Positions 25,901 through 36,800 of a DNA stretch of 64,000 bases are shown here, one piece after another; position 1 is the first letter of the stretch, and every line of letters begins with the position of its first letter. The stretch is from positions 9,610,001 through 9,674,000 of the forward strand of contig CM033124.1 in the NCBI GenBank assembly GCA_019321725.1. The letters run 5' to 3'. Made by a program: the position numbers and the translations under genes. This DNA is from Paulownia fortunei. Its lineage: Eukaryota > Streptophyta > Magnoliopsida > Lamiales > Paulowniaceae. Below the pieces are notes generated by a model. The model was not told the origin of the DNA, did not search any database, and was given only the letters and a program-made list of their open reading frames with translations.

Positions 25901-27127
25901 TACCTTCCTTGTATCTAATAAATTTTGGAATTAGTTAACTTAATCTGAGTCTTAGTAAAGCTTATTTATCGATTACAAAGAAGAGAACAATGATAAAAGG
26001 AATAAACAACCAAGATCCTAATGTCCAATATTTTTTCTATATTTTTCATTGTGAGAGATGTATTTCAATTTTAAAATATATTTATATAAAATCGAGAGAG
26101 AGTGATATAGCACCCAAATCATCCTTTTTATTTGTGAATTGCTGCAAGTGTTAGTTGGAACTGAATTTTTCCCCACTTTGATTATATTTGATACATATCG
26201 AGCATGAAGTGGGTGGATTAAAAGGTGGTTTATTCATGGAAAGGCACACATACGCATTGAAGAAAGAAGTTTATAGGTACTTGCTAGATTTATGAATTCT
26301 AACTAATATTCAGAAACTAATTTCAAGAATAAAAAGAGCAAAAAATCCGGGCATATTGCATGCATAAGATGATCATCCATAGGTATTAACAATGAGTATT
26401 TTCGGGCTAACCTCACTTCTAATTATTATGCAAACCAATGCACCAATTAAGGTCAATTTTGAACTAAATCAAGGATATATTGAAATGTATGCACATGCAA
26501 AGAACTTTTCAAAATTAGAGGAAACGTAATTGCACACCCTCACTGATGTAGATCCGCCTCTGCACTAATGAATGCCAGAAGACTGGAGAATAAAGAAGAT
26601 GTTTTTCAGGAGGAATTATTTGCTTTAGTGCATCTTCATGTTACTCTGTTTCTGAAACATGAGATTAATCGCCATAGCATCATAGCTAGAGCAAGTTTAT
26701 TGGATCCTGAAAATATTATTAGTGCAGTAATTGTTTTTAAAGGGTTCTGGTTTCGGTTTGATTTTTTAATGCAGATTCAACTAGCAAGATTAAAGTTTCT
26801 CTCATGTCTTGTCCTTTTTTGAAATTGTGCGGATTTTTATTCACTCTCTTTTAGCATGTGCAACTCTACCTCTCCTCTTATTTGCGAATTACTGATTTGT
26901 GGTTTTGCTTGAAGGATGCTTTTCTTCTTTCAGTAGATAGGAAGGGATTTGATGTGCTTGCAAAAGTTCTGGGTTCAGTGAAGCATGATGGGTCTCGCGA
27001 GTACCAGTGGAAGCAGTTAAGATTCACATTGAAACACGATGCATGTGATGTTGAAACATTCTGTCAACAGCTGCTTGAAATGGAAGAGGAAGCCCTGAAA
27101 AATATCTCACGTTTCAGCGGTATATGA
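13945..27127 (+). CDS. HugZ-like FMN/heme-binding split-barrel protein
   Basis: Nine exons join in phase to 308 codons: 13945-13995, 14093-14154, 14262-14352, 18584-18670, 18967-19020, 19696-19880, 20271-20353, 20471-20571 and 26915-27127 (TGA at 27125). All introns are GT-AG. Residues about 10-180 form the PNPOx-like split barrel, with [17 protein letters not shown] (77-93) and [11 protein letters not shown] (98-108), motifs of the HugZ/pyridoxamine-oxidase-like superfamily. Residues about 205-305 look like DUF2470, with [10 protein letters not shown] and a helix ending in [12 protein letters not shown]. It best fits the plant family of Arabidopsis At3g03890, implicated in heme degradation; that placement is from memory. 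The start is the first of two adjacent ATGs (13945, 13948). No clear transit peptide is visible, and an unseen upstream exon is possible. Intron 3 (4.2 kb) and intron 8 (6.3 kb) are swollen by retrotransposons. Confidence 0.85.
15560..15845. mobile_element. small non-autonomous element candidate
   Basis: Begins AAGGGTGTTAAATGGGTAGG and ends ACCCATCCGTTTGTTAACCC, so the ends are loosely inverted (GGGT-TTAA-TGGGT against its complement). Size and layout fit a MITE. No exact target duplication was seen. Confidence 0.35.
16140..16667 (+). mobile_element. 3' internal remnant of a copia element
   Basis: Sequence before the LTR at 16668 ends in the purine tract AGGGGAG (16661-16667), as required at a copia 3' LTR. 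Variants of TTCATCAATTTAATTGCAGCC recur in tandem at about 16420-16480. No pol motif survives. Its left limit is not visible. Confidence 0.5.
16668..16968 (+). repeat. lone copia 3' LTR in intron 3
   Basis: A 301-bp block starts TGTTGAGAATC directly after a purine tract and ends ATTCAACA, so it has the TG...CA ends of an LTR and short inverted terminal TGTTGA/TCAACA. A TATATATAG word inside may be the promoter. No partner LTR occurs in the window, so the 5' part of the element has been lost. Confidence 0.7.
16989..17227 (+). pseudogene. unassigned coding-like fragment
   Basis: An open frame from about 16989 (ATG at 17027) to the TAG at 17225 has the composition of a real soluble protein: charged helices with [15 protein letters not shown], a Gly/Ser turn [13 protein letters not shown], then [16 protein letters not shown]. 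An upstream in-frame stop lies just before 16989 and no splice-linked partner was found. It starts about 20 bp after the LTR end. It may be a captured or retroposed gene piece, or part of an unrelated element. I do not recognise the family, and its last residues may be intron-derived. Confidence 0.4.
20727..21001 (-). repeat. 3' LTR of the intronic copia
   Basis: Pairs with 24984-25258 at equal length. On the minus strand it begins TGTTGAAGATTTGAAT and ends CTCTATA. The other copy ends CTCTTTA, so the usual terminal CA seems to have mutated in both. Confidence 0.92.
21002..21015 (-). other. polypurine tract
   Basis: The minus strand reads AACTTGAGGGTAAG directly before the TGTTGAAG start of the 3' LTR, the expected position and close to the AACTTGAGGGGGAG form common in copia elements. 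Confidence 0.8.
21066..21395 (-). pseudogene. copia RNase H remnant
   Basis: The minus frame contains [42 protein letters not shown] and [18 protein letters not shown], the RNase H blocks found at the end of copia polyproteins. Asp in the D-N-x-S block is replaced by His (CHNKS). It is separated from RT by a frameshift. Confidence 0.88.
21533..22435 (-). pseudogene. copia reverse transcriptase remnant
   Basis: The frame ending near 21931-21960 reads YVDN then IIVTTDD (21938-21949 for the four residues): the second catalytic Asp of the YVDD box is Asn. Downstream motifs are [38 protein letters not shown]. Upstream RT blocks (22000-22435) are present on the minus strand but interrupted by stops. 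Without the second Asp the polymerase should be inactive. Confidence 0.88.
22436..23700 (-). pseudogene. copia integrase remnant and linker to RT
   Basis: Broken minus frames carry the end of integrase: [15 protein letters not shown] near 23580 contains an Asp of the catalytic core, and [12 protein letters not shown] near 23250 is the usual block of the C-terminal part. The frame at 22436-23002 is the Ser/Pro/Gln-rich linker that ends in a block like [12 protein letters not shown], the entry to RT. Several frameshifts separate the pieces. Confidence 0.82.
23703..24308 (-). pseudogene. copia protease and gag-pre-integrase region
   Basis: A 201-residue minus frame holds [12 protein letters not shown], with the Asp-Ser-Gly active site intact at residues 23-25, then [15 protein letters not shown] and, toward the end, [18 protein letters not shown], the gag-pre-integrase/zinc-binding block. 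It is the longest surviving frame of the element. Confidence 0.9.
24310..24970 (-). pseudogene. copia gag remnant, probably shortened
   Basis: Two overlapping minus frames (24325-24627 and 24760-24984) carry gag pieces. The former includes [13 protein letters not shown] near 24490-24530, the second half of a CCHC zinc knuckle. Only about 0.65 kb lies between the PBS and protease, shorter than gag usually is, so part of it has been deleted. Confidence 0.75.
24971..24983 (-). other. primer binding site, initiator tRNA-Met type
   Basis: The minus strand reads TGGTACCAGAGCC directly after the 5' LTR. The usual copia site is TGGTATCAGAGC; one base differs. Confidence 0.85.
24984..25258 (-). repeat. 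5' LTR of the intronic copia
   Basis: Same length and order as 20727-21001. It touches the primer site with no spacer on the internal side and CTATA on the outside. Confidence 0.92.
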
Positions 27128-27977
27128 GTACACGAGCGTGTAGACATAGATAATATGGTGTTAATCTAGCATGAAAGCAGAAGCAAAAAGGAGGCTTGTG
27201 TTGTAGCATCAGAAGTACCAAGACCGAAGTCTACTCATGAAGTAGGGGGCTGACTTGATTCAAGCAGTTGTATCTGCTGTCTATGCCAAAATTTGAGAAC
27301 TTAATGTACAGTGTCTCTTTTAATTTGCCATCAGTTTTTCTGTATTTTTTGGAGAATGCCTGTTGAGAATTTGGGTGAGGAACTGCCTTGTAGCATCAGC
27401 TTTCTGTACTTCTAAAATGATATATTTTTTTTTTTTTCAAAACTATCTAGTTATGTATAATGGGTCCGAATTATACTATTGATACTTCAAAATATATTGT
27501 TCAATGCTGCAAAACGAATGGTGGAGTCCCTGTAGCAAATTTTTAAGCACCAATATCAATTCCCAAGTTGATGATATAACATTACTAGTTTTTAATAATT
27601 ATTTGCAAAATTAAATATATATAAGTACTTCAAATATTTATTTTTCAATGTTTATTATAATATTCGAGCCAATCCAAATATGAACATTTATTATTGGATG
27701 GAGAAGAGTAAATTATTTTGTAATAATAAAGACAAATTAAGAACAATACAGCGAGGCCATTAATTAAGGTTAGATAAAGATAGGTCTATAGGCTAAACAA
27801 TGTATAGCTTCTTGAATATAGTTAAATTATGCTAACTTTGTTGTTTTAGTACAATCTTCAATGATTAGCATTACAATGTCATCAATAGTAGCATAGTGAA
27901 AACAACAAATTTGATAAATTATAGCAAGTATTCACGATATAAATTGTATGATTATTGAATATGTTATGTTTTGATGC

Positions 27978-28137
27978 ACATTTAAATGCCATAAAATTTG
28001 GGTTTAGCAAAGTTAGGCACATAGGATGCTTGTATTGTAATTTTTTGTTTTTTGTGTTTTCGACATAGGATGCATGTATTAGATGTTTTAACGTCATGAA
28101 ATTAGGTTTAGTCAAGTTAGACGCATAACATGCATAT
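27978..28137. repeat. degenerate tandem repeat, period about 103 bp
   Basis: Copy one (about 27978-28036) has AAATTTGGGTTTAGCAAAGTTAGGCACATAGGATGC in outline; copy two (about 28081-28137) has AAATTAGGTTTAGTCAAG then TTAGACGCATAACATGC. About three quarters of positions match. Confidence 0.55.
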
Positions 28138-28995
28138 CTTTGATGCGTCGTATAAATGTGCCAATTGTTTGATATTATTTTATTTTTAAATATATATATA
28201 TTTTATATTATTTTATTTTTAAATATATTTTGAAAGATATGTTACGAATTTGAAGAGCATTTAAGTATAGCATCAAATACAAGTATCTTATAAATTTGCT
28301 AATTGAAGGGTCTTTTGATAAGTACTATTACAACTCTTTTCTTAGGCCATCTAATAGATAGTGGTAAACCTTTTTTTCTTTATTTTCTTTATTCAACTAT
28401 TAATTGAAAAAGTGTAAACATTTAGTATTATTTTATTTTAGTTTTTTAGTTTGAGGGGTAGAAAAGGTACATGATAAAAATCATATTAATTGTAAGTGTA
28501 TTTTATTTCTACAAAATTCTTGATTTGAGCCATTGATTCATAAATAATTACTCACATAAGGGTTTAATTTATGAATTACTCTCGTAAATGAGCTCAATTT
28601 ACTATAGAGTTGTTTGAGATTATTCTGATTTTAAAATATAAAAAATTACCAAAGTGAGTTTTCCCTTATTAAATAATTTCCATTGCTCATAACATTACCA
28701 AATAGATTTACTTTTCTTACATTTACAGGTAAAGTATATAAATGCACTAACGCAAAGCAGTCGTGAAACACCGGATGACTACTTTTGCCCTTTCCCTTTA
28801 TTCGCAAACTAGGTGGAGCCAGTTGTCGTCCAAACAACTGCATATAAGAGGTATTTGGTTCAAATCCTATGTTTGAGTTCTGTATCTCTCTATGTCAGTA
28901 TTATTATTTTATTATTTTATTGGAATTACTTTCTTATTGATTATTGTATTAAATTTAAAATTAATATATTTATGTAATATTATAACTAATTATTT

Positions 28996-29010
28996 CACTA
29001 CAAAAAATCA
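28996..29010 (+). mobile_element. possible CACTA-type terminal end
   Basis: CACTACAAAAAATCAGA resembles the CACTACAA terminal inverted repeat of plant CACTA elements and their MITEs. I did not find the inverted partner nearby, so it is a single end only. Confidence 0.35.
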
Positions 29011-29296
29011 GAGTTTCATGCCACCCTAAACAAATGTCACTGAAGCTTCCACCTATATCAACCAGATAGCATCTGTTCTAAATCAAACATAGTAACTAAC
29101 ACAATTTATGTATGGCGATTTTATTTTTAAAAAAAAACAACAAATAAAAAGATATTTTTAATTATTTAGGAGGACGAATAAAATTCAATAATTTTATAAA
29201 TAAAATTTATATTAATTTAAAAAATTTATGGAGGTGGGGGGCAGCCACCACCGCAATCCATCTCGCCAAGGCCTCGGCCCCTCTCCCGTGGCTCCA

Positions 29297-29600
29297 TTTC
29301 AGCCTAGGGTTGGCAACTGATGCAAGTTTAGCCAAAGCTAAAATTCATTTTGCCAAGGTTATTTTAGGATCAAGACCTAAACTTTGACTCAAACCCGACG
29401 GGTTAGACTCGTTAGACTTATTTTATTATTTTAAAAATATTTTAAAAAATATATACACTAAAACTTTTTAAAAAATATCAAATAAATAAATATATATATA
29501 ATATTTTAAAAAAATAAAAAAAATTAAACAGGACGGAATGAATTTGATAACAAAAATTCAAAATTAACTCCAAACTCAATTATAATAATGAATTCCTGCC
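29297..29600. mobile_element. possible hAT-derived fragment
   Basis: Starts TAGGGTTGGCAAC, like hAT terminal sequences, and has a GC-rich edge followed by an AT-rich core with CCCGACGGGTTAGACTCG. The other end is not clear. Confidence 0.3.
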
Positions 29601-29857
29601 TCAAACAAAACAAATTCGAGTTTAAATCCAATTATATATGGGCTAAACATGTTACTTACATCTGTGTGTTGAGTCCTTATTCCTCCTTAAATACTGTTCC
29701 TGACCAAATATGTCATGGCCATCGGATCATTACTAACAAAATCGCTAATGGTGGTTTCAATATTTTTATACTTTTGAATTTATTTTAGCTTTACCGCATG
29801 ATTACAGTTACAGCATTTCACCCACTTGGATTGAAGATAACAAAATTTCAGGCAGCA

Positions 29858-29882
29858 ATTTTTTGTTTTGTTTTGTTTTGTT
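29858..29882. repeat. TTTTG microsatellite
   Basis: Four near-perfect TTTTG units in a row. Confidence 0.8.
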
Positions 29883-30886
29883 TTTCTATAAACTGCTGGA
29901 GATTATTAAGTTTGTGCCAATTTAAGATATAATTTTTTTAATTATTAATATTGTTCTTCTTGTTGTTTCTGTGGTGGTGGTGAAAAGGAGTTTGTGAGGT
30001 ATTATTAATTGATGGTGAGTCTCTAGATGTTGTTAGATAGTATATTGTTATATTATACAAGTTAAGTTGTGATTGTGAGTTGTATTAGAATATTGTCCAC
30101 ATTTTAGTTTATGATATTATTACATGTGTATTTTATTTGTAAAATTTTGCATTATGTTTATATAGTATACATATATATAAATAATTAAAAAATATTTTAT
30201 TTCTTATTCACGTTCCGAACTTCACGGATAATATTTATACATTGAACTGAAATATTTAATTTACATATCATACATATTACATATTATATTTGACTAAATT
30301 CTCCTTTTCATTTAAAATTTAAATTTTATGCAATTTTTTTATAAGTATTTATTGGCTATTATACAATTAAAAGATAAAAACCCTTATAATTTATAAAATT
30401 ATTATAAAATAATTATTTTCATATTTGTTATAATAATAAAGTAAAACACACATAAAATAATTCTTGAACATTTTAAAAAAGAATACAAACACAGTATGTA
30501 TAAAACTAATATTAAAATAAATTGTATTTTTGCTCATAAATAATTCTTGAATATTCATGTTTAATCCGAATTCATATAATATCTATTTATATATTTTTAA
30601 ATTAATTTTTTAACAATAATTTTTGATAAAAAATCATAACATATAGATTAACATTTTCAAGGTTATGAAATGTTCCCTCAAAAGAAGGTAAATTACTTTT
30701 ACCTTTTATTTTCTCAGTGGGTGGGAGTCCGGGGGACAAACCATCCAAAATTAAAAAGGACTTGCTTGATATTTTTAGGCAACAAGTCTTCCATATTAGT
30801 ACTACTGCTCCGACTTGCAGATTTTTGTGTCGGGTCTCCGTTGCCCAACGAACTCCCTCTCGAGGCTTCAACCTCGAAAAATAACT

Positions 30887-33800
30887 ATGGAGGAACAAGT
30901 ATTTTGGGATTCAGATCCAGAATCGTTGGTCTTCGAGAGGGATCGGCACATATACTATCTGGAGATGATGTATCAACTGCTGCCGTCGGCGTATCAAGGC
31001 CAAGAAATCAACCGCCTCACTCTCTCCTACTTCGTTATCTCTGGCCTCGACATCCTCCGCGCCCTCGATCGAGTATCTTCTCTTTCCTCAATTTTAATTC
31101 CTTTTCCCAACTTTTTGTGAATTTGAAGTTTTCTTTCGACGAGAATGTCCAGAGTCTGTCTGAGATTGTGTCTGACGTAAATTACTATCTCTTTTCTTTC
31201 TTTATTTTTTATTTTAACAAAGTGGTTTATGTTTCTAGATGTAGGAATGAAGTTAAGAAGGTTTGATGTTGTTGTCTCCGATTTATTATTCCCTCAATTG
31301 AATTGAAGGTTTGATTTTGTATTGAATGAGAGAGTACATAACATCATCATTTGAATGAAAACCCAGACCTTTGTTCCCGATCCTCTGGTTAAACTGTTGG
31401 GTCTTCCTTTATCTAACCGAAATGTGACTTATCATAAGTAATTTTTTATAGGATAATTATCAAATGCAAATTATGCAAGGGTGAACTTAAAATAAAAATA
31501 GTATTAAATTCCCTCCTCTGCTAATTTCAAAACAGCCTTTTTTTTTTTTTTATCATATTTAGCATAATTTAGTCACTAATTCAACAGGAATACTTTGATT
31601 AGTCATATAACATTTATATAAATAAAAATGCAAGTGAATGAACAAACATAGATATACTAGATAAAACATGGGCAGGGAGTATATTTTAATTTCTATCAAA
31701 GTAAGTAGCAATAACATATGTGTGATTATCACAAAAAGAAGGAAGCTAAATTTGTGTTAAACTTTAGATGAAAGTCCCGTTTAATGGATAAAAATGGAAG
31801 CTATTTAACCCCAACCCATGCAGTAACATTAGTCTTCCATTCCTAAAAGGAAGAGCTTGAAGTTTGTTTCCACTTTGCAGTGACCAGGAGATTGGATTTC
31901 AATTCTTTCCAATATTTCTGATTGGTATACGACGGAAAAACAGGAAGGGGCCATATTTATTGCTACTTTCTTGGCTGTTAAAATTATATTTGCTTGTCTA
32001 GGATTTGAGGTACCATAAATGGATAGAAAGGCTTTTCTGAACTGTTGTGGTTTTGTCAAACTGGGAATGGTTTTGACCAAGTATTTCGGCCAGCCCGGTC
32101 TAATGGTTTTAAAGAAATTAAATGGTTTTGCATGTAAGGTTTTGGTGGAACCCAAACCCAGAGAGAGACAAGGTGTTAGCCTGGTCAGTTCCGCAAGAAG
32201 TTCAGGTCTAGGTTTTCATGCAGTGGATCAAGGTGTTCAATATTCAGTTTTGCTCTTTATTATTATAATATATATCTGTAGGACAGTTCGGGATGCCATT
32301 CATGGGTTTTAGAATGCATGATAGAAATGCTTCCACTTCTGCTAAAGTACCAGCAGTGCTAAGTTCTGGGAGGAAATAGTTTCATTTTAACCTAAACTTT
32401 CTCCTTTGCAAGTCATGACACAAATAGAGTAGGTCTGAAATTAACACCCTTATTATACTTGACAGATAGTGTTAAGTTCCGGAAGATATCTTCTTTGATA
32501 CTCTGTTATATTTTTCCATTAGATTGACAGGGAAGTGGTAATTAATTGGGTTTTATCGCTACAAGCTCATCCAAAGAATGAGGGCACATTGGAAAATGGT
32601 AAGGTAATTCATTATCCAGAGTTTATTCATTTTATTACAGAAGTAAGGCTATAATTGAGAAGGTGAGATATGTATACATGAAAATCTGTATCTGCACAGG
32701 ACAATTTTATGGATTCCATGGTTCCAGAAGCTCCCAATTTCAACCAAATGATCATGGGGTATGAAAACTGGTTACAAAATATTGGTTTAGGCAAAAAAGC
32801 TTAAAATTGTGTTCATTTTCTTTCTTGCAGTATTTGATTGCTTTGTTGTGTGTTTAAATTCATCTTTGCAGGCAGCAATCCTTAACGGCAGTCACCTGGC
32901 AAGCACGTATTGTGCGCTGGCCATATTAAAGACTGTTGGCTATGATTTATCACTTATTGACTCTGAATTATTATTGAAATCAATGAAAAACCTTCAGCAG
33001 CCTGATGGATGGTACTATAGTTCATGTTTTGTCCTTGTTCTTAATTTTATGGTTGTCTTTTGAGTTATTTGTAGAATTTTTAGTACTTGGTTATGTTGTT
33101 TGTTTATTTTCTTCCATCCTTTTCTTTTGGAAAGGTAGGTAACCAATATCTCAATAATAAGATCAGCTTGATGACAGGAACTTTGTGTTGCACTCTATAC
33201 TTGTTTGGAATTCCTTTTTTTTCATTTTTAATATGGTCCATAGAAGTTTGAGTAGTTGGATGCAGACATTTGAACATCTTTTGTTCTTCAATAGGTGGTT
33301 CCACGAAACTATAGATTATAACGAAAAGGCAAGTTACTTTAGTCTGCTAGCCATGAAGTATGTGGGTGTTTATGGAGGAAGAATGTAAGTGAACATGGAG
33401 AAATTGACTATTTTTTGTCAAAATGGCTAAGGAAGTAATGGTTACCTAAGTATTACTATTTGGGCTAGATTCTAGAATACATTGTGTAATACTCATAACG
33501 ATCAATTTAACAAAGAGATTATGGACCTTGATAGTCATATATCATAAAACATTTAGTTGTAATATGCATTTTTCGTCACACTGGCACTGGGTGTCTTTTA
33601 CTTTCTTTACAGTTTGAAAAAACAGAGATCAATTTACATTCTCTAATGTCTTATAATCCATCATTTTTCAAACTGTTTTTTTATACTTGTTACTTCTTGC
33701 AGTTATATTTTTTAAATTAACATTCTTTCTTTGTAATATGTAATTTGAAATTTTTTAAAGTACTACACATATTATATTAGAAATGAATATCAATTTGAAA

Positions 33801-36800
33801 ATTGTAGCTATTCAGTTACTTTTTATTGCTTATTTTTTACGTACTTGGACATGTATTGTTCGGTAAAATTATATATAATGTTATCAAATTATTTTTTTCC
33901 GTTAAGCTGATTACATACCACTGTCTTGTATTTTGATATTGCAATATGTTAGCTATGTATTATTGCCTCCATCCAGACATGAAAGGTCTGTTAGTACACT
34001 TGACCTGTCAAATTGACTATTTTTCAAAGTGCAAAATGAATAATATACATTAAATTTATTTGCATAATACTTCTCTATTCAGAATTGAATGCTCCTTTTT
34101 CCTTTTTTGGAACGTCCAAAGAAGACATTCCATTTCCTAAAATGATTATTTTCTCTCCAAAAGTACCCTTTCATGTAAATTAATGATATGACCCCACTTG
34201 CTCTTTTCCACTACTTTTTGAAAGTACCCAAACCTACCTGGTATACTCAATCAGGTCTGATCAGCAATTATAAGCAAAATTTATTGGGCTGTTTTGTTAG
34301 ATCCAGATTTTGTGCATTTCTGTGAATTAATCCGATATATGTACTGGTCCTCATAGCCCTCCATTGAACCAGCCAGAGTGGGCCAAACTTACTGAACTAC
34401 CATCGCTTAAGTAACCAACAAATGATGTGAAAATGATAAAGCATCAAAAAAAGATTGAAATATTAGAGATAGGTTTTTCTGGTCACTACTATGTTCTTGC
34501 TTCTCGTGTGTTCTCCATAACTCTCCCATTTTGTACTGTGTTAATAGCCTCAAGAATGTGTATAAAAACATGTTTTTGTTCCCATCAATAAAGTCTGAAT
34601 TGGGTTTTATGGAAATATTTTACACATAGTGCCTTGAAAATTAGACGTGACATTTGAAAGAAATAGTTTTTAAGATAAAGAAAAACTCATTCATTCTTTT
34701 ATCTTTCATTACTTCAGGAATCCTAAACTAATTGTTAAATACATGCGCCAATATAATACTCTTTTGATGAAGTACACCAATGTTGTTTTTGTCCTGCTCA
34801 GTCTTTGTCAGATATCTGAGGTCTAAGACTTTCAGATGCTTGAGAAGTTTCTGGTTTGTGTCTGATATTATGGATTCTACATTTTATTTTTGGATAATTA
34901 GAAACGTTTTGAGTATGTGATTCTAAATGTGTGAAGAGTGTTGGTGTGCAGCCAGGAAACAACCTTTAGAGTGCCTGTTTACAGGTTTTGTGAAGGTAAA
35001 AGTGATTTAAAGAGTGATTCTATAAATGGAAGAGGGAGGGAAGGGGGTGATGGCGCAAAACAGAGATCATTGTGTATAATTAATAGATAAAAGGGACTCG
35101 TACCATGCTCCCATTGTCTCAGCGGGATCCCTTTTTGTTGCTGGAACCTTTTCGGAGCAATGTTCATAATGCTTTAATCGAGGTGATAAACTCCATGTTT
35201 TTATTATTCTGCCCCACCCACCCAGCCTTTTCCCCAGCCCCAACCACCAATTCCGACCCTCTCCGGCCACCCGCCAAATACATACCCCACCACCCCAAAA
35301 TTATGAATATATTTGTAAATATCTGTCTATATACTTATCCAGTCAAATAGAAAATGGAAACTGATCTGTAGCATAGGTGGCTGCTGATTTGCCTCCTAAC
35401 AACTTCATGCTTGAAATTTATTTGGAAACTTTGAGGAAGTCCTTCCTCTTATGATATTAGTGTGACAATTTAAGACCTTAGTCCTCATCTTAGACAGCCT
35501 TCAACACTTTATTGTTTCTATATCTCCTTTGCTCGTGTGCCATTTCCTCATTTTATTGAAGAAGGTTACTATTTTCTTTATTTCTTCAATTTTCCCCTTT
35601 ATTTTCTTTCTGTAAAGCACGTATGAACCCATAGCATTTTTGTTCAAGTTGACCTGATGCATGACCAATTTAGATAAAATCCTTCTATTAGTTGTTTCAA
35701 AATTAATCTGGATTGGAAAGAAATTCTTTTTGTGTTCCTGGCCTACTGCATTCCCCTCTCTTGATAAAGCTAAAAAGTGCTGCTTACTTGATAAACTATT
35801 TTGACATTTATTGGCTTATAGTATGATGAAGGGTGATTTCCACTTTGTTTCTTTTCTAATCATTGCCTAAAAGGCTGTACTTTATTAGTTGCATCCATTC
35901 AGGTGGCTTAATTGAGGATCTAACTTATCGTGTCTCATTTGTCCCAGTTTTATGCCCATTCATACTGGAGGAGAGACAGATCTCCGCTTTGTGTTTTGTG
36001 CTGGTAAGAAAATTCTTTCTAATTATTTCTGAGTTTCGTTTTCTAATTATTTCGTTTTCTCAGCGGCCATTTGTTCCATGTTGAAGAACTGGAGCGGCAT
36101 AGATCGGGAAAAAGCTAAGGAGTATATAATTAATTGTCAGGTATTTGACCTGACTGCTTATCTTGGGTCATCTTATGTCTTGCCTATTTGATAAGCCTTT
36201 TAGTCTTTATTTTCTATGAGGTTGTGTCCTCTATATTTCACCGATATTATATTGCAGAACATATTTATTGTTTAAGGTTTCCTTGCAGTCATATGATGGT
36301 GGTTTTGGATTGATTCCTGGTTCAGAATCTCATGGTGAGTGGATATGAAAGTCTTCATCTTTTAATTTATTTTGTGTGGTTGCTTTCAGAGATTGTCAAC
36401 TCTATGTGCCAGCCAAGCCTTCTTTCTCATTTTCTTTGTGGGACTTTATGAGCCATCGGTGAAAATTGATTGCTTGTCTTGAAGTATGACCTGGAGATCT
36501 GATTTTCACTTGCTAGGCGCTGGAACTTGCTTTATTTTTCTAACAAGTAATTAGAATCAGCTCAATAGTCCAGTGTACAACTAGGATGTTAAATCTCCTT
36601 CCTTGAACTAAAGTTCTATGTCTATACATTTCTGGGACTTATGCTAGTGCTCTTATATCTTACTTTCATCAAGTTGTTTTTGTTTTCTATTGCAAGAATG
36701 AAATTGAAGAGCTACCTCGAAGACTTCCTGCAGCTAAAATAGAAATGCTTTCTAATCCCATGTGGAATTGACTGTAACACGTTTATCCCTGCATATCTTT

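Larger units (their letters stand above)
20572..26914 (+). other. intron 8 of gene 1
   Basis: A 6343-bp GT-AG intron that separates the DUF2470-like domain into two exons. About 4.5 kb is a copia element in antisense orientation (20727-25258). The rest (25264-26914) is AT-rich with no supported gene; a frame at 26568-26822 has no recognisable domain. Confidence 0.8.
27128..30886. other. intergenic region between the two genes
   Basis: 3.8 kb with no supported gene. It holds the 3' untranslated part of gene 1, a two-copy repeat at about 27978-28137, a GGTTCAAATCC word at 28857 like a pol III B box, a CACTA-like end at 28996, a possible hAT end near 29297, a TTTTG array at 29858-29882, and AT-rich sequence up to the promoter of gene 2. 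Confidence 0.6.

Noticed and set aside
26568..26822. An 84-residue frame in intron 8
   Set aside because: No domain, no splice evidence linking it to the gene, and composition like chance AT-rich sequence.
28797..28880. Possible tRNA or SINE, because of GGTTCAAATCC at 28857
   Set aside because: Only the B-box-like word is present. I could not find a matching A box or a cloverleaf, so it is at most a SINE remnant.
30670..31266. A 198-residue open frame across the start of GGB on the same strand
   Set aside because: It overlaps exon 1 of GGB in another frame, runs into the intron, and shows no domain. The GGB frame at 30887-31072 joins in phase to ten further conserved exons.
31829..32312. 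Overlapping frames of 108 (minus) and 97 (plus) residues in GGB intron 1
   Set aside because: They overlap each other on opposite strands and show no recognised motif.
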